Shown: positions 1 to 6,456, numbered from the stretch's first letter. The stretch: 8,585 nt of DNA from an uncultured Bacilli bacterium (GCA_934133115.1 CAKPAV010000059.1:1-8585); one strand, 5' to 3'. The notes: generated by a model from the letters alone, not told the origin. A program made the numbers and translations.

Positions 1-40
1 CAATAAAAGACCATCAATATTTTTTGTTTATCAATGGTCT
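1..40 (-). terminator. Intrinsic terminator of hypB
   Basis: Read on the minus strand, positions 40 to 8 form a 12-bp stem (AGACCATTGATA with TATTGATGGTCT, including two G-U pairs) around a 9-nt A-rich loop. The T-rich run TTTATTG (positions 7-1) follows at once. It begins 8 nt beyond the hypB stop codon, the expected place for its Rho-independent terminator. The stem is AT-rich and the T-run is interrupted, so efficiency may be moderate. Confidence 0.75.
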
Positions 41-47
41 CCATTAT

Positions 48-719
48 TTACTTTTTCCAACTATTTACTTGATTAAGTAACCATTCCGCTACTTTATCAA
101 TTCCTTCTCCTGTCTTTGCAGAAATTGGAATAATCGTGGCGTTTTTATTTAGTTTTAGAATTCTTTCTTTTGCTTTTTCAATATCAAAGTCAAATACACA
201 CAAAGTATCAATCTTATTAATAATTACTAAATCGCTAATAGTAAACATTAATGGATATTTTAAAGGTTTATCATCACCTTCTGGTACACTAAGAATCATT
301 GCATTCTTACTTGATCCTGTATCAAACTCAGCAGGGCAAACAAGATTACCAACATTTTCTAATATTGCTAAGTCAATGTTTTTGCCCTCTAAACTATTTA
401 AGCCTTGTTTAGTCATATCTGCATCCAAGTGGCACATACCACCAGTATGAAGTTGAACTACTTCAACGCCACATTTTTTCTCGATTGTATTAGCGTCACA
501 TTCACCATCAATATCAGCTTCCATCACTGCAATATTAAGTTTGTCTTTTAAGGCATTAATAACTGCTGTTAAAGTTGTTGTTTTTCCTGATCCTGGAGAA
601 GACATTAAGTTTAATAAGAATGTTCCTTTTTCTTTAAGTTCTTTTCTTAAATTATTTGCTTCTTTTTCATTTGAACTAAATACACTTTGTTTAATTTCAA
701 TGACCTTATAATTTGCCAT
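48..719 (-). CDS. hypB: Hydrogenase/nickel-enzyme maturation GTPase HypB
   Basis: HypB is a cytoplasmic SIMIBI-class GTPase that works with HypA to deliver Ni2+ to the [NiFe]-hydrogenase large subunit, or in some bacteria to urease. The 223-residue protein has a P-loop SSPGSGKTT at about 40-48, a switch region with ENVGN at 121-125 and the guanine-specificity motif NKID at 168-171. The G-domain metal site of the family is intact: Cys96-His97 in GGMCHLD and Cys127 in LVCPAEFD. It lacks both the N-terminal CxxCGC nickel site and the His-rich stretch found in some HypB proteins, so it is the short chaperone form. An AGAGGTGA Shine-Dalgarno (724-731) sits 7 nt upstream of the ATG. It is divergent from the oxidoreductase-hypA operon, with its own terminator at 1-40. 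The family call is secure; the client enzyme is not visible. Confidence 0.96.
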   Translation of the reverse strand: MANYKVIEIKQSVFSSNEKEANNLRKELKEKGTFLLNLMSSPGSGKTTTLTAVINALKDKLNIAVMEADIDGECDANTIEKKCGVEVVQLHTGGMCHLDADMTKQGLNSLEGKNIDLAILENVGNLVCPAEFDTGSSKNAMILSVPEGDDKPLKYPLMFTISDLVIINKIDTLCVFDFDIEKAKERILKLNKNATIIPISAKTGEGIDKVAEWLLNQVNSWKK

Positions 720-749
720 ATTCTCACCTCTACGTGTATATAATAAAAC

Positions 750-775
750 AAAATCGGTAAAAAAACACCAATTTT
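750..775. repeat. Inverted repeat upstream of hypB
   Basis: AAAATCGGT (750-758) and ACCAATTTT (767-775) are inverted around an 8-nt A-rich spacer with one mismatch. In hypB-sense RNA the mismatch becomes a G-U pair, giving a 9-bp hairpin followed by TTTTGTTTTATTAT. It lies 31-56 bp upstream of the hypB ATG, close to where its promoter should be. It could be an operator or a weak attenuator; nothing here tells them apart. Confidence 0.35.
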
Positions 776-829
776 CATAAAACTTCCTTCTAATCGCTAT
801 TTTTCTCGATAATTGCTCATGATTTATTA

Positions 830-858
830 TTTACAAACGATTAATTATTTAATAAAAT
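830..858 (+). promoter_or_regulatory. Predicted housekeeping promoter of the oxidoreductase-hypA operon
   Basis: TTTACA (830-835) and TAAAAT (853-858) are separated by exactly 17 bp, a good sigma-A type promoter. Transcription should start near 865, leaving a leader of about 37 nt before the ATG at 902. A 10-bp perfect palindrome ATGTATACAT (862-871) covers the predicted start site. The call rests on consensus match and spacing only. Confidence 0.6.
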
Positions 859-901
859 TAAATGTATACATATTGCAATTAAGTATTAAAGGAGAATTAT
901 T

Positions 902-3814
902 ATGCCAGAAATGAGTAAAGTTGTCATACCACCTCATATGACAGACAAAGAGCCAAACAAAAAAATTATCGCTCTTGGTAAAAAAATTACTGATGTTTTT
1001 GCTCACAAATTAAAAGGGGTAAAAGTTGAAGACCCAGAATATTGGGGACTTGCTGAAATCGTTACTGATGAAATGGCGGATATTGCCTTAAAAATGGATT
1101 TAAGACATCCATATACTTTTGCCGAATTAGTCAAATTAAACAATGTGAAAGATGAAGATAAAGAAAGTTTCCAAAAACTATTAGACGAAATGAGTTTTAT
1201 CGGCTTATTAGAATATGATTATGGTTATCATTATGACCATAATGGAAGAACCGCTCCTCAATCAGAAAGAAGATATATTCTTCCACTATTTGTTCCAGGT
1301 AGTGCAGAATTATTTAACATGAATGATCAAAGAGTTAAAGATCACCCTGCTCTTGCTTCATTCTTTGAAAGAATGACTTACATTCCACTAGATGGTATTA
1401 CCCAAATGGTTCCACCAGGAGGATCTGGTGTTGGTATGCACGTTATTCCAGTAGAAAAAGCTATATCTATGGAAAACAAAGCTATGGATATTGAAAAATT
1501 ATCTTATTGGTTAAAGAAATATGAAGGTCATATTGGTGTTGGCATTTGTTCATGCCGTGTATCTAGAGGCGTATTAGAAGAAGGTTGCGCTGATGAACCT
1601 GGCGCATGGTGTATTGGTGTTGGTGACTTTGCTGATTATTGCCGTGAAACTGGAAAAGGACACGATATCACAGTTGATGAAGCTATCGCTATTTTAAAAA
1701 GAGCGGAAGAAAATGGTTTCGTTCACCAAATTACTAATATCGATGGTGATAACAAAATCTTTGGTATTTGTAACTGTAACGTAAAAATTTGTAACGCTTT
1801 AAGAACATCTTTATTATTTAATACACCAAACTTATCAAGGTCTGCTTACACTGCAAAAGTTGATTCAAAAAACTGTGTTGCTTGTGGTAAGTGTGTTGAA
1901 TATTGTCCCGCTGGTGCTGTTAAATTAGGTCAAAAGATTTGTACAAAGAATGGTCCTATTAACTATCCAAAGAAACCTTTACCAGATAGAGTTAAATGGG
2001 GACCAGAACAATATGATGAAGATTACCGTGATAACGATAGAAAAAATTGCTATGACACTGGTACTGCACCTTGTAAAGTAAATTGTCCAGCTCACGTTGC
2101 TGTTCAAGGTTACTTAAAAATGGCTGCTCAAGGAAGATATCAAGAAGCTCTTGCTTTAATTAAAAAAGATAATCCATTCCCCGCTATTTGTGGACGTGTA
2201 TGTAATCATAGATGTGAAGATGCTTGTACACGTGGCACTCTTGATAAACCTGTTGCTATTGATGCCGTTAAGAAATTTTTAGCGGAATTAGATTTAAAAG
2301 CCGAAACAAGATATGTTCCACCTGTCGTAATTGCTTCTTCTCCTGCTAATGAACATCCAAGAACACATTGGGATGAAAAGATTGCTATTATCGGTGCTGG
2401 TCCTGCGGGATTAGCTTGTGCGTATTATCTTGCTACAATTGGTTATTTGCCAACTGTGTTTGAAAAATCAAAACGTCCAGGTGGTATGATGACTTATGGT
2501 ATTCCTTCATATAAACTTGAAAAAGATGTAATTGATGCCGAAATTGAAATATTAAAAGATTTAGGCGTTGAAATTAAGTGCGGTGTTGAAGTTGGTAAAG
2601 ATGTTACTATTCAAGAACTTAAAAAGCAAGGATTTGAAGCTTTCTATATCGCAATTGGTTGTCAAGGCGGAAAATTGCCAGGTATTCCTGGTGAAGATGC
2701 TAAAGGCGTTGAAATTGCTGTTGATTTCTTACATAATGCCACTGAAAATCAAAACAAAAAATTAAATGGTCCTACTATTGTCGTTGGTGGCGGTAACGTT
2801 GCTGTTGACTGTGCAAGAACCGCTAAAAGATTTGGTTCATCAAGTGTTAGCATGGTTTGCTTAGAAAAAAGAGACGAAATGACTGCATCTAAAGAAGAAA
2901 TCTCTGAAACATTAGAAGAAGACATTCAAATTTTAAATTCTTGGGGGCCAAAAGAAATTGTTAAAAATACTGATGGCACTATTAAATCAATTATATTTAA
3001 GAAATGTGTAAGTGTTAAAAACGCTGAAGGTAAGTTTGCTCCTACCTATGATGAAAATGAAACAATGGAAATCGAAGCTAAAAATATCGTATTCGCTATT
3101 GGTCAAAAAACAATTTGGGGCGACTTATTAAAAGGAACTCAAGTAGAATTCGTTCCTAATACTCCACGTATTATCGCTGATAAATTAACATATCAAACAA
3201 CAGATCCTGACATCTTCGTTGGTGGTGATGTCTTAACTGGTCCTGCATTTGTTATTGACGCTATCGAACAAGGTAAATGTGCTGCTGAATCATTACATAG
3301 ATATGTAAAAGTAACTAAATTTGGTGCTCATATGACAATTGGTCGTAATAGAAGAGACTTTATCGAATTAGATAAAGAAAATTTAGACATCAATCAAGGC
3401 TATGACAAGGCTCAAAGACAAGAAGCAGGAATGAACGATAAAGTTGATTATAAACATTCATTTAAAGATGCTCACTTAACATTAACTGAAGATCAAGTTA
3501 AGATTGAAACTTCTAGATGTTTAGGTTGTGGTGCTTCTATTGTTGACCCTAATAGATGTATCGGTTGCGGTATTTGTACTACAAAATGTGAATTTGATGC
3601 AATCCACTTAGTAAGAGATCATCCAGAATGTTCAAAAATGGTTAAGACTGAAGATAAATTCAAGCACATCTTACCTTATGCTATGAAACGTGCAATGAAG
3701 ATTGTCTTTGCTAAGAAAACTCCAGAAGATAAAGTTGCAATCAAAAAGCACAAAGACTACAAAAAAGCACAAAAACAAGCTAAAAAAGCAGCCAAGAAAG
3801 AAGTAAATAAATAA
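902..3814 (+). CDS. Multidomain Fe-S/FAD NAD(P)H oxidoreductase (GltD/NfnB-type core with extra ferredoxin domains)
   Basis: A 970-residue, probably cytoplasmic electron-transfer flavoprotein with no signal peptide or membrane helix. Residues 1-310 form an Fe-S type domain with Cys216, 218, 229, 237, 247 and a C-N-C-x4-C group at 290-297. A [4Fe-4S] ferredoxin motif follows (Cys325, 328, 331, 335). Residues 380-465 resemble the Fe-S N-terminal domain of glutamate synthase small subunit (Cys383, 391, 395, 430, 434, 438, 442, in CGRVCNHRCEDAC). The GltD-like flavin core has an FAD-binding GAGPAG (498-503), an NAD(P)H-binding VVGGGNVAVD (627-636) and the second FAD motif VGGDV (773-777). A C-terminal ferredoxin unit has SRCLGCG plus CIGCGICTTKC (873-896), then a Lys/Ala-rich tail. 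It probably moves electrons between NAD(P)H and a ferredoxin-like partner. No glutamine amidotransferase partner is present, so it is not glutamate synthase. The ATG has a good AAAGGAG site (888-894). The gene is coupled to hypA by TAATG. Physiological partner unknown. Confidence 0.85.
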   Translation: MPEMSKVVIPPHMTDKEPNKKIIALGKKITDVFAHKLKGVKVEDPEYWGLAEIVTDEMADIALKMDLRHPYTFAELVKLNNVKDEDKESFQKLLDEMSFIGLLEYDYGYHYDHNGRTAPQSERRYILPLFVPGSAELFNMNDQRVKDHPALASFFERMTYIPLDGITQMVPPGGSGVGMHVIPVEKAISMENKAMDIEKLSYWLKKYEGHIGVGICSCRVSRGVLEEGCADEPGAWCIGVGDFADYCRETGKGHDITVDEAIAILKRAEENGFVHQITNIDGDNKIFGICNCNVKICNALRTSLLFNTPNLSRSAYTAKVDSKNCVACGKCVEYCPAGAVKLGQKICTKNGPINYPKKPLPDRVKWGPEQYDEDYRDNDRKNCYDTGTAPCKVNCPAHVAVQGYLKMAAQGRYQEALALIKKDNPFPAICGRVCNHRCEDACTRGTLDKPVAIDAVKKFLAELDLKAETRYVPPVVIASSPANEHPRTHWDEKIAIIGAGPAGLACAYYLATIGYLPTVFEKSKRPGGMMTYGIPSYKLEKDVIDAEIEILKDLGVEIKCGVEVGKDVTIQELKKQGFEAFYIAIGCQGGKLPGIPGEDAKGVEIAVDFLHNATENQNKKLNGPTIVVGGGNVAVDCARTAKRFGSSSVSMVCLEKRDEMTASKEEISETLEEDIQILNSWGPKEIVKNTDGTIKSIIFKKCVSVKNAEGKFAPTYDENETMEIEAKNIVFAIGQKTIWGDLLKGTQVEFVPNTPRIIADKLTYQTTDPDIFVGGDVLTGPAFVIDAIEQGKCAAESLHRYVKVTKFGAHMTIGRNRRDFIELDKENLDINQGYDKAQRQEAGMNDKVDYKHSFKDAHLTLTEDQVKIETSRCLGCGASIVDPNRCIGCGICTTKCEFDAIHLVRDHPECSKMVKTEDKFKHILPYAMKRAMKIVFAKKTPEDKVAIKKHKDYKKAQKQAKKAAKKEVNK

Positions 3815-4161
3815 TGCATGAATTAGGTGTTGTATTCTATGTTATCGATGATGTTAAAAAGGTAGCCATAGAAAACAAAGTTAATCATGTTCATTCTGTT
3901 ACACTTGAAATTGGTGAAGTATCCACTGTAATTCCTAAGTATTTAATTGATTGCTGGAAATGGGCTATTACAAAACATGAGTTGCTTAAAGATTGTGAGC
4001 TTAAAATTGAAACAATCGATGCCATAACTTATTGTGAAGATTGTCAAAGAACTTATCCTACTATCCAATATGGTAAGATTTGTCCACATTGTGGATCAGA
4101 ACATACTTATTTACTTAGAGGAAATGAATTTAACATAAAAGAAATTGAAGTCGATGAATAA
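3814..4161 (+). CDS. hypA: Hydrogenase nickel incorporation protein HypA
   Basis: HypA is a small metallochaperone that takes Ni2+ and hands it, together with HypB, to a nickel enzyme precursor. The 115-residue protein is full length for the family. It has the invariant N-terminal Met-His-Glu (His2 is the nickel ligand) and a structural zinc site made of two CxxC pairs, Cys74/Cys77 and Cys90/Cys93. The start is fixed by MHE and by a TAATG overlap with the preceding gene (TAA at 3812-3814, ATG at 3814-3816). Only a weak AAGAAAG lies upstream, so translation is probably coupled to the oxidoreductase. A strong terminator follows the stop by a few bases. The hypA/hypB pair is split into divergent units here. 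Identification is firm; whether the target is a hydrogenase or another nickel enzyme cannot be told. Confidence 0.95.
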   Translation: MHELGVVFYVIDDVKKVAIENKVNHVHSVTLEIGEVSTVIPKYLIDCWKWAITKHELLKDCELKIETIDAITYCEDCQRTYPTIQYGKICPHCGSEHTYLLRGNEFNIKEIEVDE

Positions 4162-4162
4162 T

Positions 4163-4193
4163 AAAAAACCGCTAGCGAACTAGCGGATTTTTT
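4163..4193. terminator. Bidirectional intrinsic terminator between hypA and the PstS-like gene
   Basis: A perfect 7-bp stem CCGCTAG/CTAGCGG (4169-4175 and 4180-4186) closes a 4-nt loop: CGAA on the plus strand, TTCG on the minus strand. Six A residues precede it (4163-4168) and six T residues follow it (4188-4193), so it can terminate in both directions. It lies just after hypA and about 65 nt beyond the stop of the convergent solute-binding gene, and probably serves both operons. Confidence 0.92.
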
Positions 4194-4259
4194 ATTGTTA
4201 CAAATAAATATAGCAAAATTGCACTTATTTTATGAAAAATGCATTTAATCGACTTTATA

Positions 4260-5210
4260 TTAAAGCCCTACATATCCTACTTCATTAATAATTTGTTGTG
4301 CAACATCTTGTTTCATCCAATCAACAACCTTTTTTACATTTGGATTAGTATTGTTAGAACTATAAACAGCATAAAAATTAGATACAATTGGATATGATTT
4401 GTTTTGAATGTTTTCTTTGTTTGGATAAATATCATTTAAGCTAATCATTTTCACATCACCATTTTTAACAACATCTTCAACATAATATCTAAAGGAAAAA
4501 CCAATCGCGCTACCAAATCTATTTAACGATTTAGATATAGTTTTTTCACCATTCATAAAAGATAAAAACGCAGTTTGACTTCCGCTACTTTCATTCCTTT
4601 GTAAAGGAATAATTTGTTTATTATATCCTCCTAATTCTGACCAATTAGTATATTTGCCAGTATAAATGCCTTTTACTTGTTCAATAGTTAAAGAATCAAT
4701 AGGGTTGTTTTTATTTACTAAAAACACAAATGATTCATATCCAATTGGTTCTAGCACCAACTCAACATTGTTTGTAGATGCATATTCTTTTTGTTGAGCA
4801 GATGGTTTAGCAAGTAGACCAATATCAATTTTTCCATCAACAATGCCTTTATAACAATTTCTAGTATTATTCATTTGTAATTTAGATGCAGATGTATAAT
4901 TACCGTTTACATATTCAATATCTTTTTTATCATATATAGCATTAACAAACGATGAACTAATTGGATAAAGTGCCGCCGCTGAGTCAATAATTGGTTTTTC
5001 TCCTGTTAAAGTTAAATTGTCTTTTTTCTTTATTATTTTTGAATTTTCTTCAAAAGGTAAATAATCGCCTAATTCAATAGATTTAGCTTGCATTGTAGGA
5101 CTACCGCTAGGTAAAACCAAACTAGTAAACAAGCCAAAAATAGTTAAATCTATTACAGCAAAAGATCCAATTAATGCAAAAAGTAAAATAGTTTTTATTT
5201 TCTTTTCCAT
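4260..5210 (-). CDS. PstS-like solute-binding protein, membrane-anchored
   Basis: A 316-residue extracytoplasmic binding protein resembling the phosphate-binding PstS/PBP-like family. Residues 1-5 are Met-Glu-Lys-Lys-Ile, followed by one hydrophobic helix (about 7-33). There is no Cys near it, hence no lipobox, so the protein is probably held by an uncleaved helix. Family-like segments are the first ligand-loop region DSAAALYP (76-83), IDIGLLAKPS (128-137), the hinge-type stretch NPIDSLTIEQVKGIYTGK (169-186) leading into TNWSELGG, the ligand-loop motif RNESSGSQTAF (205-215) and IGFSFRYY (236-243). The usual GS-type first loop is altered, so phosphate as ligand is not assured. It is last in a minus-strand cassette, its ATG overlapping the stop of a 44-codon gene (TAATG). 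No pstC, pstA, pstB or phoU is nearby, which fits a sensing or binding role better than ordinary uptake, although transport genes may lie elsewhere. Confidence 0.8.
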   Translation of the reverse strand: MEKKIKTILLFALIGSFAVIDLTIFGLFTSLVLPSGSPTMQAKSIELGDYLPFEENSKIIKKKDNLTLTGEKPIIDSAAALYPISSSFVNAIYDKKDIEYVNGNYTSASKLQMNNTRNCYKGIVDGKIDIGLLAKPSAQQKEYASTNNVELVLEPIGYESFVFLVNKNNPIDSLTIEQVKGIYTGKYTNWSELGGYNKQIIPLQRNESSGSQTAFLSFMNGEKTISKSLNRFGSAIGFSFRYYVEDVVKNGDVKMISLNDIYPNKENIQNKSYPIVSNFYAVYSSNNTNPNVKKVVDWMKQDVAQQIINEVGYVGL

Positions 5211-5344
5211 TATCCTAACCTCGAAATGATTTCTATAATTGAAATATGATTAAAGAAACAAATAGTTATAATTAACAAAACAATTATTGATAATATGCCT
5301 AATGTAGTTATTAATCCTAGTAGTCTTATAAATTTTTTATCCAC
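5210..5344 (-). CDS. Small single-helix membrane protein (44 aa, GTG start)
   Basis: A 44-codon reading frame starts at GTG (5342-5344) and ends at TAA (5210-5212). It encodes a short basic N-terminus (MDKKFIRLLG), one strongly hydrophobic helix (about residues 9-31) and a short tail ending SRLG. Two signs of translation support it. A perfect AGGAGGT Shine-Dalgarno (5351-5357) lies 6 nt upstream and overlaps the TAG stop of the preceding gene. Its own stop forms TAATG with the start of the PstS-like gene. No other gene explains this Shine-Dalgarno or fills the gap. Sequence family not recognised; it may be a small partner or stabiliser of the neighbouring membrane proteins, which is inference. 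Confidence 0.72.
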   Translation of the reverse strand: MDKKFIRLLGLITTLGILSIIVLLIITICFFNHISIIEIISRLG

Positions 5345-5355
5345 ACTTAAACCTC

Positions 5356-5622
5356 CTACATAAAATGAATAGGTCCCGCTATTACGTTAATAATTACACC
5401 TAAAGCTATTACTGCCACCCAAAAAACAGTTCTTACTATAAATCTAACTAACTTAAAATTTTCTATTTTATCTAAATCATTTTCTTTTTGTAGTTTTTTG
5501 CTATGAATAATCGCAAAAATAAGCCAGGCAATACCCAAAACCAAAATAATATCAAATATAAAATTTGATAGACACCTAGCTATAACTTGTATTACATAAA
5601 TAATATACATAGTAAGTTTCAT
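5356..5622 (-). CDS. Small two-helix membrane protein of unknown function
   Basis: An 88-residue hydrophobic protein with a first helix at about 20-40 (possibly preceded by a short amphipathic or hydrophobic stretch at 5-15), a charged loop rich in Lys, Glu and Asp (41-58) and a second helix at about 61-83. By the positive-inside rule the loop, which includes HSKKLQKE, should be cytoplasmic. The stop TAG is embedded in the Shine-Dalgarno of the 44-codon gene downstream. The first ATG abuts its only ribosome site (GGGAG directly before ATG), so the real start may be the fifth codon, ATG at 5608-5610, giving 84 residues. The 71-bp gap to the upstream regulator gene shows no clear terminator or promoter. 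Family not recognised. Confidence 0.7.
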   Translation of the reverse strand: MKLTMYIIYVIQVIARCLSNFIFDIILVLGIAWLIFAIIHSKKLQKENDLDKIENFKLVRFIVRTVFWVAVIALGVIINVIAGPIHFM

Positions 5623-5693
5623 CTCCCGTTAACAATATAACAAATTTATTGCTAATTTTATGTGTATATTCGTTCCAAATTATGCATTTTTGT

Positions 5694-6272
5694 TCATTTA
5701 TTATTATGTTTATTAATTAGTTTAATCAAAAAGTAAATTGCCCAACCTATTATGATAAGTGAGACAATCACAATTGAAAGTATTGGTAAAAATTTAACTG
5801 CAGGATCATTAACAAATTTTATTAACGCCTCAAATAACGCGGTCCACATTTCAGCGGTAGCGTCCGAAAACGAAAATCCATATCTTGACATTAAAACAAA
5901 CTTTAATGCAACTAAAACTAAACTAAAAATAGTGATGATTATGCTCAATATTAATGCAACATTAAAAACTCCTTTTTTAAATGACTCTTTTTTTGCTTTT
6001 TCCACTCTCAAGTATTCATCAATTTTGGTTATTATTTCTTTTGAATCAACAACACTTTCCGTATTTCCTATATCAATGTTTTGAAAAACAAGATTTTTAA
6101 TATCTATAGCATAAAAATCACATAACAAAAATAATACTTCAGCATTAGGTATCCTTTCTCCAGCTTCATAATAAGCTAACGCTCTTCTAGATAGGCCCAC
6201 CTTGTCTGCAACATATTCTTGCGATAATCCTAATTCTTTTCGTTTCTTTTTTAATTGCTCTGCAATGGTCAT
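5694..6272 (-). CDS. XRE-family DNA-binding protein with two C-terminal membrane helices
   Basis: A 192-residue protein. Residues 4-60 form an XRE/Cro-C1 helix-turn-helix: LGLSQEYVADKVGLSRRALAYYE spans the two core helices, with GERIPNAEVLFLLCDFY completing the fold. A charged linker (about 70-100, rich in Lys and Glu, possibly helical) leads to membrane helices at about 103-127 and 162-184, separated by a 34-residue loop that should face outside, and a basic tail KLINKHNNK. This architecture suggests a membrane-tethered transcriptional regulator reading a signal at or in the membrane. The start is supported by GAGGAAA 8 nt before the ATG. The stop appears to be TGA. It is the first gene of the minus-strand cassette and has an inverted repeat upstream, as expected for autoregulation. 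Ligand and targets unknown. Confidence 0.85.
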   Translation of the reverse strand: MTIAEQLKKKRKELGLSQEYVADKVGLSRRALAYYEAGERIPNAEVLFLLCDFYAIDIKNLVFQNIDIGNTESVVDSKEIITKIDEYLRVEKAKKESFKKGVFNVALILSIIITIFSLVLVALKFVLMSRYGFSFSDATAEMWTALFEALIKFVNDPAVKFLPILSIVIVSLIIIGWAIYFLIKLINKHNNK

Positions 6273-6344
6273 TTATATTTCCTCAACTGAGTTAATTGTA
6301 GCAAAATAAATAAATTATGTTAATAATAAAAATTTTTTAGTTAA

Positions 6345-6366
6345 AAAGTGACTCATTTATCACTTT
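6345..6366. promoter_or_regulatory. Candidate operator: AAAGTGA-N8-TCACTTT inverted repeat
   Basis: Perfect 7-bp arms (6345-6351 and 6360-6366) are separated by 8 bp, a 22-bp dyad of the size bound by XRE-type dimers. On the minus strand it lies directly downstream of a TATTAT (6368-6373) that could be the -10 box of the regulator gene, though no good -35 is visible. A 10-bp direct repeat TTAGTTAAAA (6337-6346 and 6384-6393) flanks it. No T-tract follows at terminator distance, so an operator is more likely than a terminator. Confidence 0.5.
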
Positions 6367-6427
6367 CATAATATCAAACAAACTTAGTTAAAACCCTTAT
6401 TTTATTCATTAATTTACATATTGTTTC

Positions 6428-6456
6428 TAGACAATACCTTGTTTAAATAGTAAAAT
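6428..6456 (+). promoter_or_regulatory. Predicted mscL promoter
   Basis: TAGACA (6428-6433) and TAAAAT (6451-6456) are spaced by 17 bp. Transcription would begin near 6463, giving a leader of about 19 nt that contains GGAGG (6470-6474), 7 nt before the mscL ATG. The -35 box matches TTGACA at four of six bases. Confidence 0.5.

Noticed and set aside
136..450. 104-codon plus-strand frame inside hypB
   Set aside because: It lies opposite hypB, which has all family motifs; the translation has no recognisable domain and no ribosome binding site worth noting.
2568..2765. 65-codon frame inside the oxidoreductase gene
   Set aside because: It lies in another frame of the well-supported GltD-like core; its composition is a shifted copy of that coding sequence.
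902..3814. Glutamate synthase small subunit (gltD)
   Set aside because: The core is GltD-like, but the extra N- and C-terminal Fe-S domains, the length of 970 residues, the absence of gltB and the linkage to hypA argue for a different electron-transfer role.
4194..4259. Small RNA or extra gene between the terminator and the PstS-like gene
   Set aside because: Only AT-rich sequence with short chance repeats (GCAAAATTGCA, TGCA copies); no promoter or stable fold seen.
5694..5696. TGA read as tryptophan (Mycoplasma code)
   Set aside because: TGG is used for Trp in all genes and no in-frame TGA is seen in any conserved protein; reading through this TGA would add only a short tail with no recognisable feature.
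5752..6084. 110-codon plus-strand frame opposite the XRE gene
   Set aside because: It is antisense to a clear HTH-membrane protein; no Shine-Dalgarno or family resemblance.
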